Notes: generated by a model from the letters alone, not told the origin. A stretch of DNA of 64,000 nt from Acinetobacter sp. ANC 4805 (GCF_022549495.1 NZ_JAKZGD010000009.1:1-64000), one strand, 5' to 3'. Numbered from the stretch's first letter, positions 19,343 to 30,146 are shown. Translations and numbers: made by a program.

Positions 19343-21517
19343 TTATTCACCTTTCTGCTGTGTGATGTGGTTCTCATGGTCACGTAATAGTTTCGCAACC
19401 CAAACCACGAGGATTAAAATTGGAATACCAATTAATGTCGTCATTAAAAAGAAATTCGGATAACCGATATTGCTGACTATTGTTCCTGAGTAACCACCCA
19501 ATAATTTGGGGGTTAAGGTCATTAATGAACTGAAAATCGCATATTGAACCGCAGTAAATGACACACTGGTTAAGCTCGATAAAAAGGCAATAAAAGCCGC
19601 ACCTGCTAAACCTGAAGCCAAATTATCGATAATAATGGCAAAGTACAGCCACAAAGAACTATAGCTTTTGATCACCTTACCAGAAAGTTCGATTGTCCCT
19701 GACTGACTCGGATCAATCACAGCAATTGGCTGAATCTCTACATTTAAAGCCATCTCAGCATGAGACGCTGTATCAATATGATACTGCCGTGTTGCAAATA
19801 ATTCATTTCCAGTATTATTTTTTAAATGAACTAAGGCTGTAATGGTTTTAGTCGGAGAAGCTTGTAACAACTTTCCATCCACTGCACCTGTAAATACGCC
19901 ATTTTCATCTACCTTAGTCACAAATTCTTGACCATCTAATTGAAGAACAACAGGCTTCTCCTCATTTAAATCTTCAGCTTTAATCCCAGCCAGTTGCCCT
20001 TTAACCACCAAGCTTTGTTTTAACTCTTTTGGTGTTAAATGGTCATCACTACTGATGGGTAATAATTGAATCTGAGCTTGCTGAGAACTCACTAAATAAG
20101 GGACGGTTAATTGAATTTTAGAATCTGCTTGATTTTGGTATTGAGTGCTTAACTTCACTTCATTTGCTTTTGATAATGTGGCATTGGGTACTTGCAGCTT
20201 CCAATAACCAACTTCATCCGTTGCGACTTGATAATGTTGATCACCGATTTGAACGTCCACCTGATCCAGTGGTTTACCTGATTTGACCAAGCCAATAAAA
20301 ATCAAATTGGTTGAGCTTGCCAACACTGCACCGACAAACATCAATTTCATAATGTTCATGCGTTGTGCCAGTAAACCACCTAGAAAACCTCCGACCAAGC
20401 TAAACAACACACCGTAAATTTTAACTGCTTCGGCAATCTGCTCTTTACTGAAATTTAAATCTTGATAGAACACATTAGAAATCACCCCAGCAATAATGTC
20501 AGAGATACGGAAAAACCCAATCAATAGCAAAAGCACTAAAGCAAGTTTGACACCATAACGTTTAAAGAAATCTAGAATGGGTGCAACCCAAGTTTCTTTA
20601 GCCATCTGCTGATTGACAACTCCCATTTTAACCAGAGCAAAACCAATCAATAAAGCTGTGGCTGTAGCTGTTAAAAAGCGTAGAGCCTCTAAACCAAATA
20701 AAGCTGCGGTGTCTTTAATTGTTACTGCTTTAACGATAGCATCTGTTAGATTGCCTGAATAAATATAGCTCACGACAAAGGTGATAACCGCGATAAAAAA
20801 CACAAAGACCAAGCGATAATAATCCGTGGTTTTATAATGTTTATAAACACGATTTACTTGTGGTTCGCGAATACATAAAGTGGTGATGATACCCACCGCC
20901 ATGACTGCTGCCATAGTCAAATAGGTATATTTCCAAGCTTCATAGATATAATTGCCTTTGGCAGTTCCCAAATAAGCAGCAAGAAATAAAGCCCCTGCAC
21001 CCGCAACGATCATCCCAATACGATAACCTGCGTTGTAAGTTGAAGCTAAAACCGTTTGCATCTCACTTTCAGCAAGCTCGATACGATAAGCATCAATTAC
21101 AATATCTTGGGTCGCTGCGGAGAATCCTAGTAAGACTGCACCAACTGCCATTTGAATTAAATAGCTTTGTCCAAGTGCTGGGTCAGAAAATGCCATAATG
21201 CAAATTGCACATATAATTAAAGTTTGTGCAATCAATAACCAAGCACGGCGGCGACCTAAACTTTTCGTTAAAAATGGAACAGGCAATTCATCAATCAAAG
21301 GTGCCCAAACAAATTTAAAAGAGTAGCCCAATGCAGCCCAACTAAAAAATGTCACAGCACTTTTATCAATTCCTGCCTCACCTAGCCATAAAGACAAGCT
21401 AGAAAAAATCAATAGAATGGGTATCCCTGCGGAGAAACCAAGAAATAGCATGATCAGTGCGCGGCGATCCCAAAAAGCTTTAAATGCGGATGCCCAGCCA
21501 GTGGCTTGAGTTGTCAT
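19343..21517 (-). CDS. ampG: AmpG-family muropeptide permease with a large inserted domain
   Basis: The 724-residue protein has the major-facilitator AmpG layout: [25 protein letters not shown] near the start (in parts), [25 protein letters not shown], and [19 protein letters not shown]. AmpG imports GlcNAc-anhydroMurNAc peptides for cell-wall recycling and beta-lactamase signalling. Typical AmpG is about 490 residues. Here about 200 residues (roughly 414-615) are inserted between two helices; they are hydrophilic and strand-rich ([32 protein letters not shown]), resembling Ig-like repeats. They probably sit in the periplasm. gloA follows directly. See findings. Confidence 0.87.
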   Translation of the reverse strand: MTTQATGWASAFKAFWDRRALIMLFLGFSAGIPILLIFSSLSLWLGEAGIDKSAVTFFSWAALGYSFKFVWAPLIDELPVPFLTKSLGRRRAWLLIAQTLIICAICIMAFSDPALGQSYLIQMAVGAVLLGFSAATQDIVIDAYRIELAESEMQTVLASTYNAGYRIGMIVAGAGALFLAAYLGTAKGNYIYEAWKYTYLTMAAVMAVGIITTLCIREPQVNRVYKHYKTTDYYRLVFVFFIAVITFVVSYIYSGNLTDAIVKAVTIKDTAALFGLEALRFLTATATALLIGFALVKMGVVNQQMAKETWVAPILDFFKRYGVKLALVLLLLIGFFRISDIIAGVISNVFYQDLNFSKEQIAEAVKIYGVLFSLVGGFLGGLLAQRMNIMKLMFVGAVLASSTNLIFIGLVKSGKPLDQVDVQIGDQHYQVATDEVGYWKLQVPNATLSKANEVKLSTQYQNQADSKIQLTVPYLVSSQQAQIQLLPISSDDHLTPKELKQSLVVKGQLAGIKAEDLNEEKPVVLQLDGQEFVTKVDENGVFTGAVDGKLLQASPTKTITALVHLKNNTGNELFATRQYHIDTASHAEMALNVEIQPIAVIDPSQSGTIELSGKVIKSYSSLWLYFAIIIDNLASGLAGAAFIAFLSSLTSVSFTAVQYAIFSSLMTLTPKLLGGYSGTIVSNIGYPNFFLMTTLIGIPILILVVWVAKLLRDHENHITQQKGE

Positions 21518-21702
21518 TGGTTATTATTTTCCATGAACAGCGTGAATGTGCTTATTCAATCGTTTCTTGCACTCGCTTGCAAGTTGCTTTATGCAACTAT
21601 TGTTTTGTTTTGCCGATAAAAAACACAAGTTCGCTTGATCTTTAGACCTAAAACTGTATACCTTTAATTACTTAACTTTCGTTTATTTGTTGGATAGCAA
21701 CA

Positions 21703-24333
21703 GTGACCCAAAAACTTGATCAAATGACTGCAACAACTTTATCTTTAACACCAACAAACACGATTACAGCGAAGATCAATTCATTACCAAGCGCCTTTGA
21801 GCAGACGGATATTCAAGCAACTCTCACGAAAACAGCACTTAGCCCAGAGCAACTCACCCACATTCTCAATCTAGCTGAGATTCCAAGTTCAACGAAACGT
21901 ATCAAACCCCTTAATAACTTTCTTGGGCAAGATCGCGCACGTGCTTCAGTTGAAGCGGGTATTTCCTTACCATACTCAGGCTATAATATTTTTGCAGTTG
22001 GCACAGCAGGCCTGGGCAAACGAACCATGATTAAGCGTTTGCTTCAGCAGCACGCTAAAACCATGCCAACGCCAAATGACTGGGTCTATGTCAATAACTT
22101 CAAAAACCCAAGACAACCAATTGCATTGCGTTTCCCCGCAGGACAAGGCACAAAATTTCAAAATGCATTACAACAAGCATGGCAGATCATTCTAAAGCAG
22201 TTAGAGCGCCGTTTTAGCGCAGAAAGTTATCACAATCGTATTGAGCGTATTCGTCAAGACACGGGTGATGTACAACAGCAAGCGTTGATAGAACTCACAA
22301 AAGAGGGACAAGAGCTCGATTTAAAATTGATTTCTCGTGATGACAAACACGTCTTTATTCCAATGCAACTCAGAGAGAATGAATATCAAGAATTAACAAA
22401 AAATGATCTTGATGCTCTGAGCAGCAAAGACCGTGCTGAAATCACATCCAACATGCGTTATATGGAGAAAAAGCTAGAGCGTTTAGGCTTACACCTTGGC
22501 GATTTAGAAGATGATGCGCGTGATCAAGTATCGAGTTTAAACCGTGATATTGCTACCCAAGTAGTTACACCACGTATGGAATCGATTTTAAATAAAAATA
22601 AAGAAGTCAAAGGTCTCGACATATATCTAAAACATTATGCTGAGGACATTATTGATAATGTCGAGCTAATTTTAGAGCAAGAAGAAGATGACTTTACACC
22701 TGCTTTATTCAACCGTGTTCCTTCACGCTATCAAGCCAATGTGATCGTTGCCAATAAACCAAATAGCGGTGCACCTGTTATTTTCGAAGATTTTCCAACA
22801 CACTACAACTTATTGGGTCATGTTGAACAGCTTACACACAATGGTACGATTACCACCGATTTCACCTTAATTCGTCCAGGTTCATTACATCAAGCCAACG
22901 GCGGCTTTTTAATCCTTGAAGCAGAGCAATTGCTTGAACAACCTTATGCATGGCAAGGTTTAAAACGTGCATTAAAATCAGGACAGCTCAAACTTTCATC
23001 TTTGGAACACATGCTCACCTTAACAGGCAGTATTTCGATTGAACCTGCTTCTGTTCCCCTCGATCTTAAAGTTGTTCTATTAGCAGAACCTGAAATTTAT
23101 TATGAAATTTTAGAAGTCGAACCTGAGCTAGGCAGTGTCTTTAAAATTCGCGCTGACTTTACCGATACCTTGCAACGTAATAACAGCAATGAACAAGCTT
23201 ATATGCAACTGATTGCAGACTATGTTCAAGCAGATAAATTACTTCCATTTGATCGTTCCGCACTTGCAGCTTTACTCACTGATTCTAGCCGTCAAGCAGA
23301 AGATCAAAGTTCACTCTCACTACATGCCTCTACACTGGGTGATTTAATTCGTGAAGCACATCATCATGCCTTTAAAGCCGATGACAAAATCGTCACTGAT
23401 CAGCACGTTAATCAAGCCTTGCACCATCGCCAATATCGCTTAGGCTATTTAAGAGAGCTTTACTGGCAAGATCTCTCGCGTGGTACGCAGCTCATTGAAA
23501 CTACAGGGCATCGCCTAGGTCAAATCAATGCCTTGTCTGTAATTCACTATGCAGATGTTGAGTTCGGTTTACCCTCTCGTCTCACCGCATCCGTCTATCA
23601 AGGTGGCGGTGATATCCTCGATATTGAACGCAGCGTTGAATTGGGTGGTTCACTACATGCCAAAGGCGTGTTACTGATGTCGAGTTTCTTAAAAGCTCAT
23701 TTTGGTCGTGCACAGATTCTACACTTCTCTGCGGCTTTGGCTTTTGAACAAAGCTATGGGCAAGTGGATGGCGATAGTGCCACTGTTGCAGAACTATCAG
23801 CTTTAATCTCTGCCATCTGTCAAATTCCAATTGATCAGTCATGGGCAATTACAGGCTCAATGAATCAACTCGGTCAAGTTCAACCAATTGGTGGGGTCAA
23901 TTCCAAAATCGAAGGTTTCTATGATGCCTGTAAACTTCAGGGTCTAACAGGCAAACAAGGCGTGATTATTCCACGTCAAAACATGCAACATTTGATGCTA
24001 CGCCAAGATGTGATTGAAGCTGTACAGGCTGGTCAATTCCATGTACATGCCATTGATACCATTGATCAAGCTTTAGAAATTTTAATGGCTCGCCCTGTTG
24101 GAACACTCGACAAGAAAGGTCGATATAGTAAAAACTCAATTTATGCGGCTGTCATGCAACAATTAGAGTATTGGCAAGCGATTGAAGATGGTGAAGCTGT
24201 TGAAGACGATGAGCCAAAAAAAAAGAGAAAGCGCAAGAAAACCAAGAAAGATGATGCTGATGCGAAAACTTCAGAAGATTCTACAGTTGAAGCAAAAAGC
24301 TTAAAAATGCTCAGTAAAAAAAATAGGTCATAA
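21703..24333 (+). CDS. Lon-like ATP-dependent protease (LonB/LonC-type, AAA_32)
   Basis: Starts at GTG 21703; 876 residues. It lacks the LonA substrate-binding N-domain. Residues about 60-330 hold the first ATPase part with Walker A GTAGLGKRTMIKRLL (about 105) and a coiled insert (about 160-300); the Lon protease domain is at 600-800. The catalytic pair is the serine in DGDSATVAEL and the lysine in GGVNSKIEGFYDA, as in Lon. The C-terminal tail (about 825-876) is highly charged, with KKKRKRKKTKKDD. The family degrades misfolded proteins in the cytoplasm; specific clients are unknown. It is transcribed alone and ends in a bidirectional terminator. Confidence 0.9.
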   Translation: MTQKLDQMTATTLSLTPTNTITAKINSLPSAFEQTDIQATLTKTALSPEQLTHILNLAEIPSSTKRIKPLNNFLGQDRARASVEAGISLPYSGYNIFAVGTAGLGKRTMIKRLLQQHAKTMPTPNDWVYVNNFKNPRQPIALRFPAGQGTKFQNALQQAWQIILKQLERRFSAESYHNRIERIRQDTGDVQQQALIELTKEGQELDLKLISRDDKHVFIPMQLRENEYQELTKNDLDALSSKDRAEITSNMRYMEKKLERLGLHLGDLEDDARDQVSSLNRDIATQVVTPRMESILNKNKEVKGLDIYLKHYAEDIIDNVELILEQEEDDFTPALFNRVPSRYQANVIVANKPNSGAPVIFEDFPTHYNLLGHVEQLTHNGTITTDFTLIRPGSLHQANGGFLILEAEQLLEQPYAWQGLKRALKSGQLKLSSLEHMLTLTGSISIEPASVPLDLKVVLLAEPEIYYEILEVEPELGSVFKIRADFTDTLQRNNSNEQAYMQLIADYVQADKLLPFDRSALAALLTDSSRQAEDQSSLSLHASTLGDLIREAHHHAFKADDKIVTDQHVNQALHHRQYRLGYLRELYWQDLSRGTQLIETTGHRLGQINALSVIHYADVEFGLPSRLTASVYQGGGDILDIERSVELGGSLHAKGVLLMSSFLKAHFGRAQILHFSAALAFEQSYGQVDGDSATVAELSALISAICQIPIDQSWAITGSMNQLGQVQPIGGVNSKIEGFYDACKLQGLTGKQGVIIPRQNMQHLMLRQDVIEAVQAGQFHVHAIDTIDQALEILMARPVGTLDKKGRYSKNSIYAAVMQQLEYWQAIEDGEAVEDDEPKKKRKRKKTKKDDADAKTSEDSTVEAKSLKMLSKKNRS

Positions 24334-24337
24334 AGAA

Positions 24338-24367
24338 AAAGCCATGTTCTTTAGAGAACATGGCTTT
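24338..24367. terminator. Bidirectional terminator between the Lon-like protease and the LysR regulator
   Basis: Perfect stem GCCATGTTCT (24341-24350) / AGAACATGGC (24355-24364), extended by A/T pairs, 4-base loop. A-rich on the left and T-rich on the right, so it works for both convergent genes. Confidence 0.88.
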
Positions 24368-24372
24368 CTTGC

Positions 24373-25302
24373 TTAGGCAACGCCTTGTAAAGATCGCCCA
24401 CCTGGCAATTGAGCAAAATATTGCTTCAGTGCGTCAATACAACGATGTACTTTCATTGGATATTGTTCACGCTTCGAAGTTAAAGCATGTAGCGTATAAG
24501 CAGGAAGTTGCCAATCAGGTAGAACTTCAACTAAAGACCCATTAATCAACTCTTTTTGAATATCCATATAGAGAATACGCGCGATACCATGCCCTTGTTG
24601 ACACAATGATTTTGCGACAAAAACATTATTGGTACTTAGACGTGTTTTCATATCGACATTGACAACTTCATTACTCAAACCATGGCGGAATGAAAAATGT
24701 TGATAGTTTTGCATCAATGTGACAGGTAATAACTCGTGATGACGCAAATCTTCTGGGCGTGTAATCGGTGATGATTGATTCAGATAGCTTGGTGATGCAA
24801 CTAAAACCTGATCGACTCTCGCTAAAGGTACTGCGGTTAGCTGATGATCATCAACACGTAGGCTCATCCGTATCGCTATATCAATTCGCTCTTCAATTAA
24901 ATCAATATAACGATGGTCTGCTTCAAAATGAATCGCTAGACCTTTATGTGCTGACATCCAATGAGATAGTGCTGGAATGACATGCAAAGCACCTAATTCA
25001 GGTGTCGTCGCAATACGTAAATCTCCAACAAGATCGTCACGTAGTTCATTAATACGGATTTTGCCACGTTCAGCGGCTGCCAGCATTTCTTGGCAACTGA
25101 GAAAAAAAGCTTGTCCAGCTTCTGTAAGACTGAGTTTTCGAGTTGAACGATGAAGTAAGGTGACATCCATTTCATGTTCTAAAGAACGAATTTGCTGACT
25201 GACTGCACTTGTTGTAATTCCTAATTCTCGCGCTGCGCCACTAAAAGAACTTTTTTCAACAACGCAAGCGAAGACCCCCATTGCACGCAATTGATCTAAC
25301 AT
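24373..25302 (-). CDS. LysR-family transcriptional regulator
   Basis: The 309-residue regulator has the N-terminal winged helix (residues 1-60; AARELGITTSAVSQQIRSLEHEM is the helix-turn-helix, given here in one stretch shorter in key part: TTSAVSQQIRSLE) and a LysR effector domain to about 300 beginning LRIATTPELGALHVIPAL. Wording resembles the CrgA/DsdC-like subgroup. No divergent target gene is adjacent: the upstream neighbour is the NlpD-like gene on the same strand. The effector is unknown. Confidence 0.88.
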   Translation of the reverse strand: MLDQLRAMGVFACVVEKSSFSGAARELGITTSAVSQQIRSLEHEMDVTLLHRSTRKLSLTEAGQAFFLSCQEMLAAAERGKIRINELRDDLVGDLRIATTPELGALHVIPALSHWMSAHKGLAIHFEADHRYIDLIEERIDIAIRMSLRVDDHQLTAVPLARVDQVLVASPSYLNQSSPITRPEDLRHHELLPVTLMQNYQHFSFRHGLSNEVVNVDMKTRLSTNNVFVAKSLCQQGHGIARILYMDIQKELINGSLVEVLPDWQLPAYTLHALTSKREQYPMKVHRCIDALKQYFAQLPGGRSLQGVA

Positions 25303-25430
25303 AGACTTCCCTCTTAATTTATTAATATGCTTATTGTTGTAATGAAAGCAAACTGAATAAGTATACAGGGAAGTCTATTTTTTCACTAGAAGTTATTAAT
25401 AATTTGTTTAATCAATGTTAATAAATTAAC

Positions 25431-26261
25431 TTAATTTGGCAAAACTGTTATAGGGTTCACAGGTTTGCCATCTAAGCGGACCTGAAATTCAAGCATTACA
25501 CGAGATGCACCTGAAGACCCCATCTCTGCAATTTTTTGCCCTGCTGTCACATTATCACCACTCTTCACTGACATTTTACTGTTATGCGCATATGCGGTGA
25601 TATAACCATCAATATGCTTAATCAGTACGAGATTTCCATATTCTTTTAAACCATCAGCAGCATAAACGACTTGTCCATTTGCAGCAGCAAAAACAGGATC
25701 ACCTTCATTGCCACCATAACGCGTTCCTTTGACATTATTCGCCAAATTAAAACCTTGAATAACTGCCCCATTTGATGGTTTTACCCAACGCAAACTCGAA
25801 GCCAGAGTTGTTGATGTAGGCGTTACAGGATTGATTGGAGCAACTTTAGGAACAACAGGTTGTGTTTTTGGAACAACGGGTTGCTGTTGGGGCGGCAAAT
25901 TAATACTTTGGCGTTGAATTGGCGTTGTCTGTGCGACTGCTTGTGTAGATGTTGTTCGCTGTGCAACAGAGCCTTTTAAACGTAATGATTGATTGACATA
26001 AATTCGATAAGGCGACGCAATATCATTCAAAGCAGCAACATCTAAATAATTTAAACCATAACGATTTGCAATCGCACTCAACGTATCGCCAGAACGTACG
26101 GTGTAATAATTTGGTGCTTGCTGTACATAACGATTACCACCTTTTGCTTGTGGTTTTGATGCACAACCTGTAACGACAACAATGCTTGTTACTGCCATAG
26201 ACAACACAATGGTTTTAATCATTTTTCGTGATAGAAAAATCGAGACATGGTTTAAATGCAT
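25431..26261 (-). CDS. nlpD: NlpD/EnvC-type LysM-M23 lipoprotein
   Basis: ATG 26261 follows GAGGGC and is preferred over 26273. The protein (about 276 residues) has a signal with lipobox VVTGCASK, a LysM peptidoglycan-binding domain (YYTVRSGDTLSAIANRYGL, about 50-95), a proline/glutamine-rich linker (about 105-155) and an M23 domain at the C-terminus. The M23 zinc-site wording is altered (GTRYGGNEGDPVFAAANGQVV has no HxxxD), so it is probably an inactive LytM factor that activates amidases, as NlpD and EnvC do. surE lies just upstream on the same strand, matching the surE-nlpD order of gammaproteobacteria. Confidence 0.85.
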   Translation of the reverse strand: MHLNHVSIFLSRKMIKTIVLSMAVTSIVVVTGCASKPQAKGGNRYVQQAPNYYTVRSGDTLSAIANRYGLNYLDVAALNDIASPYRIYVNQSLRLKGSVAQRTTSTQAVAQTTPIQRQSINLPPQQQPVVPKTQPVVPKVAPINPVTPTSTTLASSLRWVKPSNGAVIQGFNLANNVKGTRYGGNEGDPVFAAANGQVVYAADGLKEYGNLVLIKHIDGYITAYAHNSKMSVKSGDNVTAGQKIAEMGSSGASRVMLEFQVRLDGKPVNPITVLPN

Positions 26262-26371
26262 CTTTGCCCTCATCGAAAAAACCTTGATCTATTTGCGCCT
26301 AAGAGTATCAAAAAAGTGAGAAAAAACGAGCTCCCACTTTCTATATTCACAAAGTTATAACATAGCAACCG

Positions 26372-27142
26372 TTAACCATTTACATGAAGATGTAAATTGT
26401 CGAGTACAGCATAATTGGTTGCATCCATTTGAATGGGTGTGATACTCACAAAACCATTCGCAACCGCGAAAAAATCCGATTGGATATTACTTGAAACAGA
26501 TTGAGGTTCTGTGACAGCTTCCCCCGCTAAACCAATCCAATAGACTTGACGACCACGTGGATCGACATGACTACTAATTGGTTTGGACTGTGCTCTACGT
26601 CCTTGATAAGTGATTTGTGTTCCTTGAATTTGCTCAACATCAGGAATATTAATATTAAAGATATGACGTGGCGGTAATATTGGTAGACCCTTTGCGATAA
26701 AATCGTGTACCCATTGTGCAGCTTTGGCATAATGTTGAGGATGCTCATATGAACGTACATTTGAACCTGCTAATGAGACTGCAATGGCTGGCTGCTTCAT
26801 TAAACGTCCTTCAAAAGCAGCGCCGACAGTCCCAGAATACAACACATCATCACCCAAGTTTGCACCACTATTAATACCACTGACAACAAGATCAAATTCA
26901 AAATCGAATAGACCATTCATTGATAAATAAACACAATCTGCGGGTGTTCCATTCACAGCCCAAACATCTTCTGCAATTGGAATAGGTCGTAAAGGACGAT
27001 CTAAAGTTAAAGCACTTGAGTAACCACTACGCTCACTTTCAGGTGCAACCACGACCACTCGACCCAAAGGCTTTAACGCTTGTGCTAGAGCCTGTAAGCC
27101 TGGTGCAAAAACACCATCATCATTTGCTATTAAAATATTCAC
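26372..27142 (-). CDS. surE: 5'/3'-nucleotidase SurE
   Basis: The 256-residue protein begins [15 protein letters not shown] (metal-binding Asp-Asp of SurE) and contains [40 protein letters not shown] (key part [13 protein letters not shown]) and the conserved metal Asn. SurE dephosphorylates nucleoside monophosphates and related compounds in the cytoplasm. It is followed 110 bases later by the NlpD-like gene. Confidence 0.96.
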   Translation of the reverse strand: MNILIANDDGVFAPGLQALAQALKPLGRVVVVAPESERSGYSSALTLDRPLRPIPIAEDVWAVNGTPADCVYLSMNGLFDFEFDLVVSGINSGANLGDDVLYSGTVGAAFEGRLMKQPAIAVSLAGSNVRSYEHPQHYAKAAQWVHDFIAKGLPILPPRHIFNINIPDVEQIQGTQITYQGRRAQSKPISSHVDPRGRQVYWIGLAGEAVTEPQSVSSNIQSDFFAVANGFVSITPIQMDATNYAVLDNLHLHVNG

Positions 27143-27245
27143 TTTGATCCTATCTCTTCAAATGTTACTACGTAGTTTTTTCAATTGAATTATTCAGTGA
27201 ATTATATATATTTGTAACTTCATAGTATTAGAAATTTATGCCGCC

Positions 27246-27620
27246 ATGAGACATTTATCTACTTTTATCCGTGTTTTAGGGGTAAGTTTTTCACTTCTAA
27301 CAGCACCCGCAATTTTTGCGAATACAACGGTTTCAGCTAAAGAAGCAGATGCACTCATCAAAGATGATATTGCCAATGCGCAAGTTCTCATTGAAATGTG
27401 TCCAAGCTTAATTGGGAAAAATGCTAAATTTGACGAAAACATCAAAAAGATGGTGGGTTCTTATTTCAGCACTTATTCTGATAAATCAGCTTCTCTTGAG
27501 AGTCTACAAAAGGATGGAGAATTCCAATCTTTATTAAAAGATGCTCGTGAAGCAGCAAAGGAAGTTGAGAAAGCTGAACAAAAGTCAGTATGTGAAGATG
27601 TATTGAATTTTGAAGGCTAA
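27246..27620 (+). CDS. MCR_0457-like secreted protein, copy 1
   Basis: The 124-residue product has a signal peptide (to about residue 25, ending IFANT) and a helical mature part with EMCPSLIGK and a late cysteine in SVCEDVLNFE. It shares this layout (E-x-CP-x-LIG ... SY ... C-x-DV) with the next gene, so the two are paralogues. The pattern fits the Moraxellaceae MCR_0457 family, whose function is unknown; the two cysteines could form a disulfide in the periplasm. Confidence 0.75.
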   Translation: MRHLSTFIRVLGVSFSLLTAPAIFANTTVSAKEADALIKDDIANAQVLIEMCPSLIGKNAKFDENIKKMVGSYFSTYSDKSASLESLQKDGEFQSLLKDAREAAKEVEKAEQKSVCEDVLNFEG

Positions 27621-27767
27621 TGACTAAACCCCAAATTTGTGGTTTTAAATTTTAATATTTAGAACCACACACCTCCACTTTCCCTACAGCAAACATACAA
27701 TTTATTCATATTTTTATGCTATAAGCTATTCAAATTCTTTAAGTCTTGTTTCTGAGTTTGAATTCTT

Positions 27768-28169
27768 ATGAAGAAAAATATTTTCAAAACACTAGGCATA
27801 TCCTTGCTCACTGCCTCTAGTATTTTCACAACAACAGCATTTGCAGCAGAAAAAAAGTCTGAAACTGAAAAAATTGAAGTCACCCCAACCTCAGAGGGTG
27901 TTACCCCACAAGAACTCGCTGCAATTTATGTTTTATCTGAAATCTGCCCAGATTTAATCGGTCGAGATTTAAAATTTAATAAAGCATATGACAACTTGGT
28001 CAAATCTTATTTATCCAATGACGCAAACGCTGTAGATATTCTAAATAAGCGTGCCACAACTAAAGAGTTCCAAGCACCTTTGGCTGAAGCACGTAAAGAT
28101 GCCAAGGCTGCATCCGAAGATGATAATCGCCAAATTTGTGATGATGTTCGGAATTATTATTCCAAGTAA
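27768..28169 (+). CDS. MCR_0457-like secreted protein, copy 2
   Basis: The 133-residue product has a signal peptide ending TTAFAAE and the same core as its upstream neighbour: EICPDLIGRDLKF, KSYLSND and ICDDVRNYY, with two conserved cysteines. Identity to copy 1 looks modest, so the duplication is old. It ends before a strong terminator. Function unknown; location is probably periplasmic. Confidence 0.78.
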   Translation: MKKNIFKTLGISLLTASSIFTTTAFAAEKKSETEKIEVTPTSEGVTPQELAAIYVLSEICPDLIGRDLKFNKAYDNLVKSYLSNDANAVDILNKRATTKEFQAPLAEARKDAKAASEDDNRQICDDVRNYYSK

Positions 28170-28194
28170 CTGATTAGTTACAATACTGCATGAA

Positions 28195-28225
28195 AAAGCC
28201 GACTTCTACCGTAGAAGTCGGCTTT
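28195..28225 (+). terminator. Strong terminator after MCR_0457-like copy 2
   Basis: AAAGCCGACTTCTAC (28195-28209) pairs with GTAGAAGTCGGCTTT (28211-28225). The 15-bp stem has a tight turn and is followed by GCTTTG. Confidence 0.85.
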
Positions 28226-28283
28226 GCTTTGTCCTAAAATGCTAGGCTCATCTGCTTCATACAAGATATTGGAACCACCTAGA

Positions 28284-29432
28284 ATGACTCAAAAAAGCGC
28301 TCTTGCTGCATTATTACTTTTGCCAAGCCTTTCATATGCAGCGACTGTCCTACCGTCTCCACCAGAATTAAATAATAAATCCTATGTATTGATGGATTAC
28401 GAGACAGGACAAATCCTTGCTGCAAAAAACGAAAATGAAAAACTTGCACCTGCGTCTATGACTAAAATGATGACAAGCTACATCATAGAACAAAAACTTT
28501 TAAAGGGTGAGTTAACCGACAACGAACAAGTCCGCATGAATGAATCGGCATGGTGCCGTGGCACCAGTGCTGAATCATGTATGTATGTGCCATTAAATGG
28601 TACAGCAACTGTATTAGAGATGTTACGCGGTATTATTATTCAATCAGGCAATGATGCGTCTAAAGCAATGGCTGAACACATTGCGGGCAATGAAGGTACA
28701 TTTGCCCACATGATGAACCAAGAAGCCAAACGTATCGATATGAAGAATACTCATTTCATCAACTCAACAGGTATGCCAGCTGAAGGTCATTACTCAACCG
28801 CTAAAGATATGGCTGTACTAGCGCAACATATTATTAAAGATAGCTCTAAATACTACCCGATCTATTCAGAAAAAGAATTTACGTTTAATGGCATTAAACA
28901 AGGCAACCGTAATGCTTTGCTTTATACAGATCCAAGTGTTGATGGTTTAAAAACGGGTCACACTGATGAAGCGGGTTATTGCCTAACCACTTCAAGTAAA
29001 CGTGGACCAATGCGTTTGATCTCAGTGATCTTTGGCACACCAAGCATGAATGAACGTGCTAGTCAAACTCGCACATTGTTAGCATGGGGCTTTGCGAACT
29101 TTGAAACAGCAAATGTACAGCCTGCTAAACAAGTGCTTGCCAAAGCCAAAGTATGGTTTGGTAAAGAAGATAATGTTCAAATTGGTCTAGCTGAAAACTT
29201 CAATGTAACGATGCCTAAAGGTCAAGCTGATAAAATCAAAACTCAGCTTGTAGTTCAACCTAAACTCAATGCACCTTTAGCCCAAGGTCAAGTTGTAGGT
29301 AAATTAGTTGCAAGCCTTGATGGTAAAGTAATTGCAGAGAAACCACTGGTTGCATTAAAAGCTGTTGAAGAAGCAAGCTTCTTTGCTCGTATGATTGACC
29401 ATATCAAAATGTTCTTCAGTAACTTATTCTAA
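28284..29432 (+). CDS. dacC: D-alanyl-D-alanine carboxypeptidase (PBP5/6 type)
   Basis: The true start is ATG 28284 (MTQKSALAA) with GGAACC upstream; longer frames would start inside the preceding terminator. The 382-residue protein has a signal peptide (cleavage after SYAA) and the serine-peptidase motifs SMTK (about 58), SGN (in IIQSGNDASK) and KTG (in GLKTGHTDEAG). A PBP5 C-terminal domain follows, ending in an amphipathic helix (FFARMIDHIKMFFSNLF) that anchors it to the outer face of the inner membrane. It trims the terminal D-alanine from peptidoglycan stem peptides. The symbol is a choice among dacA/dacC. Confidence 0.93.
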   Translation: MTQKSALAALLLLPSLSYAATVLPSPPELNNKSYVLMDYETGQILAAKNENEKLAPASMTKMMTSYIIEQKLLKGELTDNEQVRMNESAWCRGTSAESCMYVPLNGTATVLEMLRGIIIQSGNDASKAMAEHIAGNEGTFAHMMNQEAKRIDMKNTHFINSTGMPAEGHYSTAKDMAVLAQHIIKDSSKYYPIYSEKEFTFNGIKQGNRNALLYTDPSVDGLKTGHTDEAGYCLTTSSKRGPMRLISVIFGTPSMNERASQTRTLLAWGFANFETANVQPAKQVLAKAKVWFGKEDNVQIGLAENFNVTMPKGQADKIKTQLVVQPKLNAPLAQGQVVGKLVASLDGKVIAEKPLVALKAVEEASFFARMIDHIKMFFSNLF

Positions 29433-29450
29433 TTTTAGAATAGACTAATT

Positions 29451-29486
29451 AAGCATTCATGCTCTTGGGCATGAATGCTTTTTTAT
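29451..29486 (+). terminator. Terminator after the D,D-carboxypeptidase gene
   Basis: AAGCATTCATGC (29451-29462) pairs perfectly with GCATGAATGCTT (29469-29480), 6-base loop, followed by TTTTATTTTA. Confidence 0.92.
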
Positions 29487-29522
29487 TTTATAATTCCATC
29501 ATATTTTGTTTTGAAAATTCTA

Positions 29523-30068
29523 ATGACTAAGAACATTCGACCCTATCTCAACCAAGAACCTAATATTGACTCAAGCTGTTATGTAGATGATATGTCTGTC
29601 ATTATCGGCGATGTCAAATTAGCTGAAAATGTTTCTGTTTGGCCCTTTGCCGTGATTCGTGGTGATGTGAATTCGATTCAAATTGGCAAAAACAGTAATG
29701 TACAAGATCATTGTATGTTACATGTCAGTCATAAAAATCAAGCTAAACCGAATGGTTCTCCGCTCGTGATTGGTGAAGATGTCACAGTTGGACATCATGT
29801 AACTTTACATGGTTGTACCATTGGCAATCGTGTTCTGATCGGAATTAATACTGTAATTTTAGATGATGTCATCATTGAAGATGATGTGATGATTGGTGCT
29901 GGGAGCTTAGTACCACCACGTAAAGTTTTAAAAAGTGGTTATCTCTATGTCGGTAGTCCAGTACAACAAGTTCGTGCACTGACTGAAAAAGAAATGGAAT
30001 TTTTACCTTACTCAGCACGTCATTATGTGAAAGTGAAGGATAATTATTTAGATCAAATTGATCTGTAG
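29523..30068 (+). CDS. Gamma-class carbonic anhydrase family protein
   Basis: I start at ATG 29523 (MTKNIRPYLNQEP); an earlier TTG lies inside the terminator. The protein of 181 residues is a left-handed beta-helix of hexapeptide repeats (VIIGDVKLAENVSVW, VFGVIRGD-like, IGENVTVGHH-like) with the metal histidines of the gamma-CA/YrdA group in HVSHKN and VGHHVTLHGC. Many such proteins bind zinc or iron as trimers but have weak or no anhydrase activity. Its last 84 coding bases recur at 31331-31414. Confidence 0.9.
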   Translation: MTKNIRPYLNQEPNIDSSCYVDDMSVIIGDVKLAENVSVWPFAVIRGDVNSIQIGKNSNVQDHCMLHVSHKNQAKPNGSPLVIGEDVTVGHHVTLHGCTIGNRVLIGINTVILDDVIIEDDVMIGAGSLVPPRKVLKSGYLYVGSPVQQVRALTEKEMEFLPYSARHYVKVKDNYLDQIDL

Positions 30069-30146
30069 TTTTTTAAAACTACAAATTTCATATATTGGAA
30101 TAAAAGGTACATATTCTTTATTCTTCTTTTTGTATTAAGGTCTTTT

